Positions 8,669-16,853 of a DNA stretch of 64,000 nucleotides are shown piece after piece (within the stretch, counting starts at the first letter, position 1; every line of letters starts with the position of its first letter). The notes under the pieces are model-generated. The model saw nothing but the letters and a program-made list of their open reading frames with translations, ran no database searches and was not told the origin of the DNA. Both the position numbers and the translations under genes were made by a program. Source of the DNA: Nitrospinae bacterium CG11_big_fil_rev_8_21_14_0_20_45_15 (GTDB lineage: Bacteria; Nitrospinota; Nitrospinia; Nitrospinales; VA-1); assembly GCA_002787235.1 (NCBI GenBank), contig PCWG01000028.1:1-64000 (forward strand), read 5' to 3'.

Positions 8669-9442
8669 ATGATAATTTTGACCCATGGCGGTGCCGGTTC
8701 CAAAAATGAACATCGTACAGGCACCGATAGTGCTGTAAATGAGGCCGTGGCGGCATGGGAAAATGGAATGTCGCTCACGGATACGGTCTGTCTGGCGGTT
8801 TCGGTTCTTGAGGATTGTCCGCATTTCAATGCGGGAACAGGATCTCATGCCCGTTCCGATGGCTCCGTGCAAATGGATGCCGCTCTGATGGACAGCCGGG
8901 GACGATTCGGTGCGGTTGCATGTCTGGAGAATTTTAAGAATCCAATTTGCGTCGCTCGAAAACTTTTGGATTCTCCTAATAATCTACTATGCGGTCGTGG
9001 GGCAGGGGATTTTGCGAAAGAGTGGAATTGCGCACCATACCCATTGGATGCGCCGCAACATACCGGGATTGATTTTTCGTTGGAAGATACTGTCGGTTGC
9101 GTGGCTTATGATGGCAATGAATTTGTTGCAGGACTCAGCTCGGGAGGAACGCATTTGTCTCCGCCCGGTCGTGTGGGCGATGTGCCACTCATTGGATGCG
9201 GCCTTTATGCGGGCGCGAAGGGGGCCGTGGCCTGCACAGGGAGCGGGGAAGCGATCACATTGAGGATGACAGCTTTTCGCGCCTGGCAATTGATAGAGAA
9301 GGGGGCTTCCGCGACAGAGGTGCTGGAAGAAACTCTATCCTGGTTTGATGAGGATACGGCGTTCGGTATTATTCTTGTCACGCAAACCGATTATGCCGGT
9401 GGTGCCAATCGCAGCATGGCCTGGTCCAGTCTGAAGCTGTGA
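8669..9442 (+). CDS. Isoaspartyl peptidase / L-asparaginase (Ntn-hydrolase)
   Basis: A 257-residue member of the asparaginase_2 family. HGGAG near the N-terminus and HFNAGTGS at about 50 are family landmarks. DTVGCVAYD at about 137 contains the nucleophilic threonine exposed by autocleavage, and GSGEA follows in the beta chain. These enzymes cleave isoaspartyl dipeptides or asparagine. Length fits a compact member; plant-type enzymes are about 320 residues. The ATG at 8669 has AAAGGGG five bases upstream; a GTG one codon earlier is also in frame. The gene diverges from the KamA operon, so a link to that pathway, such as hydrolysing an amide, is only a suggestion. Confidence 0.8.
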   Translation: MIILTHGGAGSKNEHRTGTDSAVNEAVAAWENGMSLTDTVCLAVSVLEDCPHFNAGTGSHARSDGSVQMDAALMDSRGRFGAVACLENFKNPICVARKLLDSPNNLLCGRGAGDFAKEWNCAPYPLDAPQHTGIDFSLEDTVGCVAYDGNEFVAGLSSGGTHLSPPGRVGDVPLIGCGLYAGAKGAVACTGSGEAITLRMTAFRAWQLIEKGASATEVLEETLSWFDEDTAFGIILVTQTDYAGGANRSMAWSSLKL

Positions 9443-9466
9443 TCTGCGGCTTACTCCATCCCTGAT

Positions 9467-9976
9467 TCAAGAGACCGGCTTGCCAAGTTGGGAACCGTTC
9501 AGTGCCAAATCTATTTTCCCCATCAGATGCTCATAAATTTTTTCCATATCGTTTGAAAACTGCGAGGGGATGGACCCAAAGGTGGAAAGGATCTCCTTGG
9601 TTTCGCAGAAACCCTCATTGACGGCATGCAGAGCCTGAACTAAAAATTCGTTGGCACAATATTGCGAATTTCTATCATCCCTGTTCCGGGAAAATTTGAC
9701 CAAAAAATCAGACATCATGAGTGCCATATCCGTTGCAAAAGCTTCTGGTGTTGGGTTGCTTTTATCGATTTCTTTGCTTTTTGGTTCTTCCAGTGTGTAT
9801 CCAAATTGGGAATTCAATTTTTCCAGAAGGGTCTGGCTCAACAACTTATAGGGATTGCCTCTTGCTGAAAGCAGTACACTGGACAAGCTCGATTGAAGCG
9901 TCGCATCCAGCATATAAGGGATGGCGGGATCGGTCTGTGTCTTTTTGTTGATTTTTTCAGTGCGAGCGATGTTCAT
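9467..9976 (-). CDS. DUF5610-like protein
   Basis: A 169-residue soluble protein with no signal peptide. The C-terminal 110 residues (TPEAFATDMALMMSDFLVKF, then a helix ending EGFCETKEIL, then a YEHLMGKIDLAL helix) resemble DUF5610, a helical domain of unknown function. The first 45 residues are polar and probably disordered. The start at 9976 (MNIARTEK) is chosen because GGAGA lies six bases upstream; the frame extends 42 codons further but without support. It converges on the asparaginase gene with only 24 bases between. Confidence 0.5.
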   Translation of the reverse strand: MNIARTEKINKKTQTDPAIPYMLDATLQSSLSSVLLSARGNPYKLLSQTLLEKLNSQFGYTLEEPKSKEIDKSNPTPEAFATDMALMMSDFLVKFSRNRDDRNSQYCANEFLVQALHAVNEGFCETKEILSTFGSIPSQFSNDMEKIYEHLMGKIDLALNGSQLGKPVS

Positions 9977-10213
9977 TGCAATCTCCGTATTTTTATTTAA
10001 AGAGCCAAAATAGTTATCCTGTTCATAGGCTTTAACGGTTTTCGCGCAAAAAAGGCTTAGCGAAAAATGCATGTCTTTAAAAATTGAGCAAGGCAGACTC
10101 AAAGCTGGATGCTCCAGGGCAAGCGGCAGGTCGATGGGAGGGCGTGTTGCGGTGAGAAATTCTAAAGAAAATTAAAAATATATTAACGATATATTAAAAT
10201 TTTTTTAGAAATA

Positions 10214-10241
10214 TTGACGAATGGATTTTAGATTTTATATT
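10214..10241 (+). promoter_or_regulatory. Predicted promoter of the small secreted protein
   Basis: TTGACG (10214-10219) and TATATT (10236-10241) are separated by 16 bases within a very AT-rich stretch. This gives a leader of about 140 bases before the gene at 10390. Confidence 0.45.
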
Positions 10242-10333
10242 TATTTTATAACGTTTTTTGAGGCAGATGTTGTTTGGAACCAATGGATCGTAATTCAAAT
10301 ATTTGCCATACTTTTCCCATCAGTAAGGTCGAT

Positions 10334-10348
10334 CTGTTTGTCAAACAG
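10334..10348. promoter_or_regulatory. 15-bp palindrome in the leader, possible operator
   Basis: CTGTTTG and CAAACAG flank a single T, forming a perfect 7-bp inverted repeat. The loop is too short for a stable RNA hairpin, so a protein-binding site is more likely. It sits between the predicted promoter and the ribosome binding site of the gene at 10390. Confidence 0.35.
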
Positions 10349-10389
10349 CATCCGTCAATTATTAATCCTCTACTTAAAGGAGGTTGGTT

Positions 10390-10689
10390 ATGAAAAAGAC
10401 AGTATTGATTGCGATGGCCCTCTGCATTTTAAGTGCGGGAAATGTACTGGCACATACCTCTAAAACAAATCCACTGGATCGCAATGCAGTGTGGACCAAT
10501 CGGGCTGGCCATTCTGGCATTTATCAGAAAGGCCACATGGATCGATCGGACTCTAAAATTTCGCAGTCCCAAAAATCTTCCAAGAGATCGTCTGCAACTA
10601 TGAAAGTGGATGGAAAACACAAGAAATTTGATTTCATTCACGAGACCAAGTCCTACGATTACAACAAGGACAAAGGGCATTCCGCTTGA
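10390..10689 (+). CDS. Small secreted basic protein
   Basis: A 99-residue protein with a signal peptide (MKKTVLIAMALCILSAGNVLA) cleaved before HTSKT. The mature 78 residues are rich in Lys, Ser, His and Asp, have no cysteine, and look mostly disordered; no family was recognised. A full AAGGAGG ribosome binding site lies six bases before the ATG, and a 14-bp hairpin follows the gene, so it is probably a monocistronic, well-expressed transcript. The many His and Asp residues might bind metal, but this is speculation. Confidence 0.75.
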   Translation: MKKTVLIAMALCILSAGNVLAHTSKTNPLDRNAVWTNRAGHSGIYQKGHMDRSDSKISQSQKSSKRSSATMKVDGKHKKFDFIHETKSYDYNKDKGHSA

Positions 10690-10709
10690 TTTGCGGGTTC
10701 TTCAATGAG

Positions 10710-10747
10710 TTTCGGGCTCCTGAGTTTTAATATTCAGGAGCCCGAAA
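10710..10747. terminator. 14-bp perfect hairpin after the small secreted protein
   Basis: TTTCGGGCTCCTGA (10710-10723) pairs exactly with TCAGGAGCCCGAAA (10734-10747) around a 10-base loop. The following GTTCTCTT is only a weak T tract, so it may terminate inefficiently or protect the mRNA 3' end. Confidence 0.7.
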
Positions 10748-10909
10748 GTTCTCTTCAAAGGACTTTCCCCATTCATTATTCATTTCTCAGCACAGCCTTC
10801 CGTCATAGATCGTTTAAAAAAATAAAATAAAAATTAAAGTATTGGCGCAATCGGACGTTAGGGAAGATACGGCTTGTTGTATCTTTTAATTTTTTTGGCA
10901 GACAGTCCT

Positions 10910-11785
10910 ATGGTTGCAATTGTCCAAGCCGCTCCGGTTGTTGTTTCTACGGGGTGCAAAAATTGTAAGAAAGAGGAAGGGCTGAAGAGCGGGGGAACTC
11001 CGACGCTGGAGGACCGCATCAGCCTTTCGCAAAAATCGAAAGAACTGGTGGCCAGTCTCAACGAATCTACCTCGACGGGAAAAACTTCTGCAACGCCTGA
11101 TGGTAAAGAAGGAAAACCTGCAAGTCAGGCGGCTCCGGCGGGAGATTTGCAACTCACGGAGGAAGAACGGCAGGTCGTTCAGGACTTAAAGGCGCGCGAT
11201 CAGGAGGTGAGGGCGCATGAGGCGGCACACAAAGGTGCGGCCGGACCCTATGCCAACGGTGCCCCGACTTATCAGTACCAGACCGGACCCGATGGCAAAC
11301 GCTACGCAGTGGGCGGCGAAGTCTCTATCGATGTGTCACCGGTGGCAAACAATCCCAGTGCCACCATCCAGAAAGCCCAAACCATTCGGCGTGCGGCCAA
11401 CGCGCCCCAAAATCCCTCTTCACAAGATCGTGCGGTTGCGGCTCAGGCCTCGCGACTGGAAGCCGAAGCCCGTAAGGAATTGCAGAAACAACGCGCTGAA
11501 GAGCAAACTCAAAAACTTCAAGATATTAAAGGAGAGGGATCGGCTACGCTCGGTGGGTTGTCCTCCCAGACTGCAAATCCCGCTTCCTCCATAGCCGATC
11601 CTTCTGCCAGCACTTCTGCGCTGAAATCCGGGCCAAAGGTTGAAAATGAAGATCCTTCTGATTCTAAAGAAAAGGATACGAAACGCGATCAAGCTGTAAA
11701 GACTCAAGTCTCATCGGCTTTCCGGCAGGCGTTTTCCGAGAGCGATTCTTTTCAGTTGGGCTCCCTGCTCAATGTGATTTCGTAA
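10910..11785 (+). CDS. SprA-family putative metalloprotease
   Basis: A 291-residue protein whose central part matches the SprA-related family: LKARDQEVRAHEAAHKGAAG with an HEAAH zinc-type motif at about residue 105, then TYQYQTGPDGKRYAVGGEV and DRAVAAQASRLEAEAR. The family is predicted to be a metalloprotease, but to my knowledge no substrate is established. Flanking segments are low-complexity (Ser, Pro, Ala, Lys) and probably disordered. Two cysteines at about 17-20 (GCKNCKK) precede the domain. No clear signal peptide was seen. The ATG at 10910 is used; a TTG twelve codons earlier is also in frame and neither has a good ribosome binding site. Confidence 0.7.
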   Translation: MVAIVQAAPVVVSTGCKNCKKEEGLKSGGTPTLEDRISLSQKSKELVASLNESTSTGKTSATPDGKEGKPASQAAPAGDLQLTEEERQVVQDLKARDQEVRAHEAAHKGAAGPYANGAPTYQYQTGPDGKRYAVGGEVSIDVSPVANNPSATIQKAQTIRRAANAPQNPSSQDRAVAAQASRLEAEARKELQKQRAEEQTQKLQDIKGEGSATLGGLSSQTANPASSIADPSASTSALKSGPKVENEDPSDSKEKDTKRDQAVKTQVSSAFRQAFSESDSFQLGSLLNVIS

Positions 11786-11805
11786 AACGCAGTCCGTCCG
11801 ATGTC

Positions 11806-13074
11806 TCAGCTGGATGGACGCTGACCAATGTCCTTGCGGTAGTGGATGCCATCCCAAGTGATTTTTTCAACCGCCTTGTAAGCGTTTTGGATTGCGGTAT
11901 CGCGATCGGCTCCCAGAGCGGTCACGCCGAGTACGCGCCCCCCGTTAGTGAGGATGTTTCCCGAAACTGATTTTGTTCCCGCGTGAAAGACCTTGACTCC
12001 GATTTCTTTATCAGCATTTTCAATACCAGAGATGATTTTGCCCTTTTCGTAGGATTCGGGATAACCTTTCGCGGCCATCACCACACAGACAGCGGTTTCT
12101 TGTGCCCACTCCGCGCTGATTTTGTCGAGGGTGCCGTCGATGGAGGCATTCATCAAATCGATGAGGTCGGTTTTGAGTCGAGCCAGTAACGGTTGCGTTT
12201 CGGGATCGCCCCAGCGCACGTTGAATTCGAGAGTTTTGGGGCCGTTTGCGGTCAGCATCAGTCCTGCGTAGAGAATCCCTCGAAACAGACGGCCTTCTTT
12301 GGCCATTGCATCGACAGCGGGTTGCAGGATTTCGCGCATGACCTGTTCTTTCAAAGCCGGGGTCAACAAAGGTGCGGGAGAATAAGCTCCCATTCCGCCG
12401 GTATTGGGGCCGCGATCGCCATCGTAAGCGGCCTTGTGATCCTGCGCCGAGTCGAGAGCCAGCACGTTCTTGCCGTCGGCGAATGCCAGCACAGAGATTT
12501 CTTCTCCGACCAGAAATTCTTCAACAACGATGCGTTCTCCCGCCGAACCAAAGCTTTTTTCTTTCATGATGCTTTGGATCGCATCGCGCGCCTCTGCCGG
12601 GCTACTGCATAAAATCACGCCTTTGCCAGCGGCAAGTCCATCGGCTTTGACAACCTGTGGACCTGATTTTTTATCAACGTATTCCAGTGCGGGTTCCAGT
12701 GCGTCGAACACTTCGTAGTCGGCGGTGGGGATGCCGTATTTTTTCATCAGGTTCTTGGAGAAGGCTTTGCTTCCTTCCAACTCTGCCGCAAGGCGACTGG
12801 GTCCAAAAACGCGCAGTCCTTTGGACTCGAAGAGATCGACAATGCCCAGCACCAAAGCCTGTTCGGGGCCGACCACGGTCAGGTCGATCTGGTTCGTCAA
12901 TGCGAATTCAAGCAGAGCCTGAATGTCGTCGGCGGGAATGGGAATGTTTTCGGCCTGATCGCTTGTGCCTGCGTTGCCGGGAGCGCAGAATATTTTTTTC
13001 ACCCGTGGACTTTGTGCGATTTTCCAGACCAGGGCATGTTCGCGTCCGCCACTGCCGATCACTAATATCTGCAT
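11806..13074 (-). CDS. purD: Phosphoribosylamine--glycine ligase
   Basis: A 422-residue GAR synthetase, the second enzyme of de novo purine synthesis, which joins glycine to phosphoribosylamine using ATP. MQILVIGSGGREHALVWK and CAPGNAGT form the N-terminal domain; VVGPEQAL, VVKADGLAAGKGV (ATP-grasp), DRGPNTGGMGAYSP and EFNVRWGDPETQPLL are all present, as is the C-terminal domain. Length is normal and the gene looks intact. It stands alone, convergent with the SprA-family gene. Confidence 0.95.
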   Translation of the reverse strand: MQILVIGSGGREHALVWKIAQSPRVKKIFCAPGNAGTSDQAENIPIPADDIQALLEFALTNQIDLTVVGPEQALVLGIVDLFESKGLRVFGPSRLAAELEGSKAFSKNLMKKYGIPTADYEVFDALEPALEYVDKKSGPQVVKADGLAAGKGVILCSSPAEARDAIQSIMKEKSFGSAGERIVVEEFLVGEEISVLAFADGKNVLALDSAQDHKAAYDGDRGPNTGGMGAYSPAPLLTPALKEQVMREILQPAVDAMAKEGRLFRGILYAGLMLTANGPKTLEFNVRWGDPETQPLLARLKTDLIDLMNASIDGTLDKISAEWAQETAVCVVMAAKGYPESYEKGKIISGIENADKEIGVKVFHAGTKSVSGNILTNGGRVLGVTALGADRDTAIQNAYKAVEKITWDGIHYRKDIGQRPSS

Positions 13075-13245
13075 ACTCTTTTCCTGCCTTGTTGTTGGGT
13101 TGAAATAATGAGGGGTATGATACCGATCAGAATTTATATAAAATGCCGCACGGATGCAAGTTTTTCCCGGAGACCCAGAGATGCAGGGGGTTGTTGTATG
13201 ATAGTGAAGCCGATTCCATATTTTTTATCTGTGAAGGTATTCTGA

Positions 13246-14328
13246 ATGATTCGTATTGAAGCACTTTCCAAATCCTTTGATGGCAAGACCGTTCTCAGTG
13301 ATTTTTTTCTGGAGATCAAGGCTGGAGAACGTTTTGTTCTTTTGGGACAGAGCGGATGTGGCAAGACCACCTTGCTGAGATTGATCGCCGGATTTGAAAA
13401 ACCTTCTTCCGGGAAGATTTGGATCGAAGGTGAAGAGGTCACGAATCTTCCCGTTGAGAAACGTCCCGTCGGTTTCATTTTTCAAAATTATGCCCTGTTC
13501 CCGCACATGTCGATTTTCGACAACATTGCGGTCGGACCGCGTTTGAAAGGGTTCTCCGAGCAAGAGGTCGCGCAGAAGGTGAACACGCTTTTGGAAACGA
13601 TGCGTCTGATGGATTTGCGCGACGCCTATCCCGGTCGCCTGAGCGGTGGTGAATCGCAACGAGCGGCCATCGCCCGCGCCATTGCCAATCAACCGAAAGT
13701 GCTCCTGCTGGACGAACCGCTCTCGGCACTGGATCTTGAATTGCGCCAGTCCCTGCGTCATGAGTTGGTGGAGTTGCAACAAATTTTACAAACCACTTTT
13801 TTGTTTGTGACGCACGATCAGGAGGAGGCGATGAGTCTGGCAACGCGCATGGCGATCATGAAAGACGGGGTCTTACTGCAAGCGGGAACGCCGGAAGAAC
13901 TATACGATCGGCCCAACTCTCCAGATGCGCTTGAGTTTCTGGGTGATGCCAATCGTCTGGAAGGCGGAGTCCTGCGCCGCGAAGGCGGGCGCATTGTTGT
14001 GGTGTTGAATTTAGGGCAAGCCTTGGAATGTGAGACTGAGAGCCACTTTGAATTGCGTCAGGAGGTGGCTTGTTTTCTCCGACCCGAACGCTTGTTTCTC
14101 ACACCGCATCAACCCGATGCCCTGTATCTGGAAGGAAAACTGATGGGGCAGGAATTTTTGGGCGATTGTTTGGTACTGCGTGTCGAGCTTGCCCATGAGG
14201 TGTGTGTCAAAATTCGACTGCAACGCGGAAATTTGGACGGGACGATAGGGCCGATGGGGGATGCGATAAAACTTTATTACGATCCCAGACAGGTGCAAGT
14301 CTTTGCCGTTCCTGAAAAGGCGTATTGA
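13246..14328 (+). CDS. ABC transporter ATP-binding protein, PotA/CysA-type with C-terminal TOBE-like domain
   Basis: A 360-residue ATPase. Walker A is GQSGCGKTT at 34-42, the signature is LSGGESQR, Walker B is VLLLDEPLSALD and the switch histidine is in THDQEEA. Residues about 240-360 form a TOBE-like substrate-regulation domain, typical of PotA, CysA, FbpC and MalK ATPases. The next two genes, three bases away and then overlapping, encode a polar-amino-acid-type binding protein and permease, which normally pair with a short GlnQ-type ATPase of about 245 residues without this domain. The transporter therefore looks like a hybrid; uptake of an amino acid or related solute is inferred. Confidence 0.85.
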   Translation: MIRIEALSKSFDGKTVLSDFFLEIKAGERFVLLGQSGCGKTTLLRLIAGFEKPSSGKIWIEGEEVTNLPVEKRPVGFIFQNYALFPHMSIFDNIAVGPRLKGFSEQEVAQKVNTLLETMRLMDLRDAYPGRLSGGESQRAAIARAIANQPKVLLLDEPLSALDLELRQSLRHELVELQQILQTTFLFVTHDQEEAMSLATRMAIMKDGVLLQAGTPEELYDRPNSPDALEFLGDANRLEGGVLRREGGRIVVVLNLGQALECETESHFELRQEVACFLRPERLFLTPHQPDALYLEGKLMGQEFLGDCLVLRVELAHEVCVKIRLQRGNLDGTIGPMGDAIKLYYDPRQVQVFAVPEKAY

Positions 14329-14331
14329 ACG

Positions 14332-15147
14332 ATGAAATCTGTTCTCGTTTTTTTGATTGGTCTGATCGCGCTGATTGGGTTGATGTCCTGCGACGAACCG
14401 TCTTTGCAGAAAAAATCACCTGCGGGCAAAGAATTGTGGATTGTAGCGACCGACACCACGCTCATCCCCATGTCTTTTGTGAACGATAAAAATGCTTACG
14501 ATGGTTTTGAGATCGAATTGATTGAGAAAATTGCAGAACGTGCGGGTGCGAACATCGAGATCGTATCGGTCGAATGGCCGGGATTGTTTGGTGGTCTGCT
14601 CACCGGAAAGTTTGACATGGTCATCAGCTCGGTCACGATACTGGAAGAGCGCCAGCAGAAAATGGCGTTCAGTATTCCTTACCTTACGAGCGGTCTGGCA
14701 TTGGTGGTGCGCAAGGATCGCAATGACATTCATTCGATGGCAGATGTGCGAGCCAAGCAATTGCAAGTGGGAGCGCAAACCGGGACCACCGCATTTTTCT
14801 ATCTGGAAAAGCAGAACGGATTGCGCATAAAAGGCTATCAGGTTTATGGTCACGCGATCACCGATCTCATCAATGGCGAACTGGATGCGGTTCTTGGCGA
14901 AAGCAGTGCGACCTTGTACATAAAAAATCAAAAGGAAGATTATTTTAAAAAAATAAAGATGGTTGGCGAAATCATGACAGAAGAAAATTACGGCATTGTA
15001 TTGCGCAAAGAAGATACCGCGCGACTGGAGAAGATCAACACCCTGCTTGACGGGTTACTGCGCGATGGCACCGTTTCTCGTTTGCATGAAAAATGGGAAC
15101 TGGGAGCCTCCTCTAAAGTTCCCCCTGCCTCTGGGATTCAGAAATGA
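14332..15147 (+). CDS. Amino-acid ABC transporter substrate-binding lipoprotein
   Basis: A 271-residue SBP_bac_3 protein. The signal peptide ends in a lipobox, GLMSC, with C20 as the acylated cysteine. Typical elements follow: WIVATDTTLIPMSF, YDGFEIELIEKIAERAG, FDMVISSVTILEERQQKMAFSIPY, VGAQTGTTAFFYLEK and GELDAVLGE. It would capture a polar amino acid or small amine in the periplasm. It begins three bases after the ATPase gene and overlaps the permease gene by four (ATGA). Confidence 0.88.
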   Translation: MKSVLVFLIGLIALIGLMSCDEPSLQKKSPAGKELWIVATDTTLIPMSFVNDKNAYDGFEIELIEKIAERAGANIEIVSVEWPGLFGGLLTGKFDMVISSVTILEERQQKMAFSIPYLTSGLALVVRKDRNDIHSMADVRAKQLQVGAQTGTTAFFYLEKQNGLRIKGYQVYGHAITDLINGELDAVLGESSATLYIKNQKEDYFKKIKMVGEIMTEENYGIVLRKEDTARLEKINTLLDGLLRDGTVSRLHEKWELGASSKVPPASGIQK

Positions 15148-15881
15148 AAAAAATTTCGCACAGTCAGTGGGCCTGGAATCTTGCCGTGGGATTCAGTCTT
15201 TTTTTTCTGATCTTTTTGCCCGCGCGCGATGCCTTCAATGGCGGAGAGCAGGGCGATTACCTCACACTTGCGCGTCTTCTGCCTGCGGGTATCGGTTACA
15301 CACTGGTCGTTACATTTCTGGGAAGCGTGTCCGCGATTTTTGTCGGGATGATTGTTGCGCTCGGGAAAATGTCGTCACGCCCGGTACTCAATCGTCTGTC
15401 TTCCTTCTATACCGAGATTTTACGCGGAGTTCCTCTGCTGGTTTTGTTGTTTTATATTTATTACGCGCTGGGCGAGTTCCTTAAAATTCCCGCACTGGTA
15501 TCTGCCGTGTTGGGTTTCGGATTTTGTTACGGAGCGTATATGGCCGATGTGTTTCGCGCCGGAATCGAGGCGATCCCCAAAGAACAGGAAGAGGCGGCGC
15601 GTAGTCTGGGCATGACACAGGCGCAGGCTTTGCAACAGATTGTTTTCCCGCAGGCGATGAAAACCATTCTGCCCGCCGTCGGCAATCAAACCCTGGGCAT
15701 GCTCAAAGATACCAGTCTGGTTTCGGTGTTGGCGATCAGCGATATCCTGCGCGTGGGCAACGAATACGCGACCAAACATTTCAATTATTTTGAAACCTAC
15801 ACCTATGTCGCGCTCACCTACCTTGCACTCACACTGCTGTTGTCGCGCCTGCTGATCGCAATGGAATCACGCTTGAAATGA
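15144..15881 (+). CDS. Amino-acid ABC transporter permease (HisM/GlnP type)
   Basis: A 245-residue inner-membrane permease with an N-terminal helix (LAVGFSLFFLIFLPA) and a five-helix core. The EAA loop contacting the ATPase is EEAARSLGMTQAQALQQIVFPQA, followed by LPAVGNQTLGMLKDTSLVSVL, which is characteristic of the polar amino-acid uptake family. It is translationally coupled to the binding-protein gene. No second permease gene is present, so it probably forms a homodimer. Confidence 0.88.
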   Translation: MKKISHSQWAWNLAVGFSLFFLIFLPARDAFNGGEQGDYLTLARLLPAGIGYTLVVTFLGSVSAIFVGMIVALGKMSSRPVLNRLSSFYTEILRGVPLLVLLFYIYYALGEFLKIPALVSAVLGFGFCYGAYMADVFRAGIEAIPKEQEEAARSLGMTQAQALQQIVFPQAMKTILPAVGNQTLGMLKDTSLVSVLAISDILRVGNEYATKHFNYFETYTYVALTYLALTLLLSRLLIAMESRLK

Positions 15882-15938
15882 AGGATTGGGGAACGAACAT
15901 TTGATTTTAAACGAGGGGGTGTCCGTAGAGACAGCTAC

Positions 15939-16850
15939 TCAGGCGGGTCCGATCCATTGCCGCCAGTCTTCGCCGATCATGCCTTTGTCCTTGTAGCGTT
16001 GCATGGAGTTTTGACAATGACAGGAAAGCTCTGTCTGGGGCAAACGATGGAAGGCTCCTTCCATCAGTGACGGGAAATGGCGGATGGCTTGCTCGACCCG
16101 GTTGCGTTCCTCATCGTTTTGCATTCCCTCAAACAACGTGCCCTTTTGAAAAGCGCGCGGTTCGACCCCTTCGGCGTAATTGGTGAGATAACAAATCGCG
16201 GCGTAACACATTTCCAACTCGCGGGCGAGGAAGGTTTCTGGAATGAGTGTCATCCCCACCAGATCAGCACCGAGTAATCGGAATTTACGAATCTCCGCCG
16301 GTGTTTCCAGTCGCGGACCCTGGGTGCAGACGTACACGGCCCGGTCGTCGTGGATCAATCCCTTTTCATGCAAGGTATCGTGCAGGCTTGCGCGGAGCGT
16401 GGCGCAGAAGGGCTGACTTTGCCGGATGAATCCCCATCCGCAATTTTTGAAGAAGGTGCTTTCGCGACCCTGTGTTTCGTCAAGCACATCGTGCGGCAAG
16501 GCAAATTCACCGGGCTTGAAGCGCGGATCGATGATGCCGGGTCCGGACCATGCGATGATTTGCTTGATCCCGCAAGCTTTCAGTGCGTAGATGTTGGCGC
16601 GGTAGTTGACGTAGGGTGCGGTGAGAGAATAATCGTTTTCGCCATGTCGCGACAGGAACAGGTAATCGAATTCACCTTGTGAGAAATAATGGACCGGTGC
16701 GCTGTCGCCAAAGGGAGTGGAAATGGTTTGGCAATCTTTTTCCTCGCCCAGAACGCCGTCGGCAAGCAGATGGTAGGCACCGCTTCCGCCAATGATAGCA
16801 AGGGTGGGAGGTGTAGAGGTCTTGGCGTTCGTATTCAAGGGAGAAGGCAT
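15939..16850 (-). CDS. mtnP: S-methyl-5'-thioadenosine phosphorylase-like protein
   Basis: A 303-residue protein of the PNP/MTAP family. AIIGGSGAYHL near the N-terminus, SRHGENDYSLTAPYVNYRANIYALK, VCTQGPRLETPAEIRKFRLLGADLVGMTLIPE and CYAAICYLTNYAEG are all present. The family cleaves methylthioadenosine with phosphate, recycling the adenine and methylthioribose made by polyamine synthesis. The family usually reads VGMT or VGMTxxPE, so the active site looks intact. It starts three bases after the Sel1-repeat gene ends. The SpeE-like gene and apt elsewhere in the window are metabolically consistent: MTA would come from polyamine synthesis and adenine would go to Apt. Confidence 0.85.
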   Translation of the reverse strand: MPSPLNTNAKTSTPPTLAIIGGSGAYHLLADGVLGEEKDCQTISTPFGDSAPVHYFSQGEFDYLFLSRHGENDYSLTAPYVNYRANIYALKACGIKQIIAWSGPGIIDPRFKPGEFALPHDVLDETQGRESTFFKNCGWGFIRQSQPFCATLRASLHDTLHEKGLIHDDRAVYVCTQGPRLETPAEIRKFRLLGADLVGMTLIPETFLARELEMCYAAICYLTNYAEGVEPRAFQKGTLFEGMQNDEERNRVEQAIRHFPSLMEGAFHRLPQTELSCHCQNSMQRYKDKGMIGEDWRQWIGPA

Positions 16851-16853
16851 GAA

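Noticed and set aside
12193-12612. A 139-codon plus-strand frame opposite purD
   Set aside because: It is a shadow of a well-conserved housekeeping gene.
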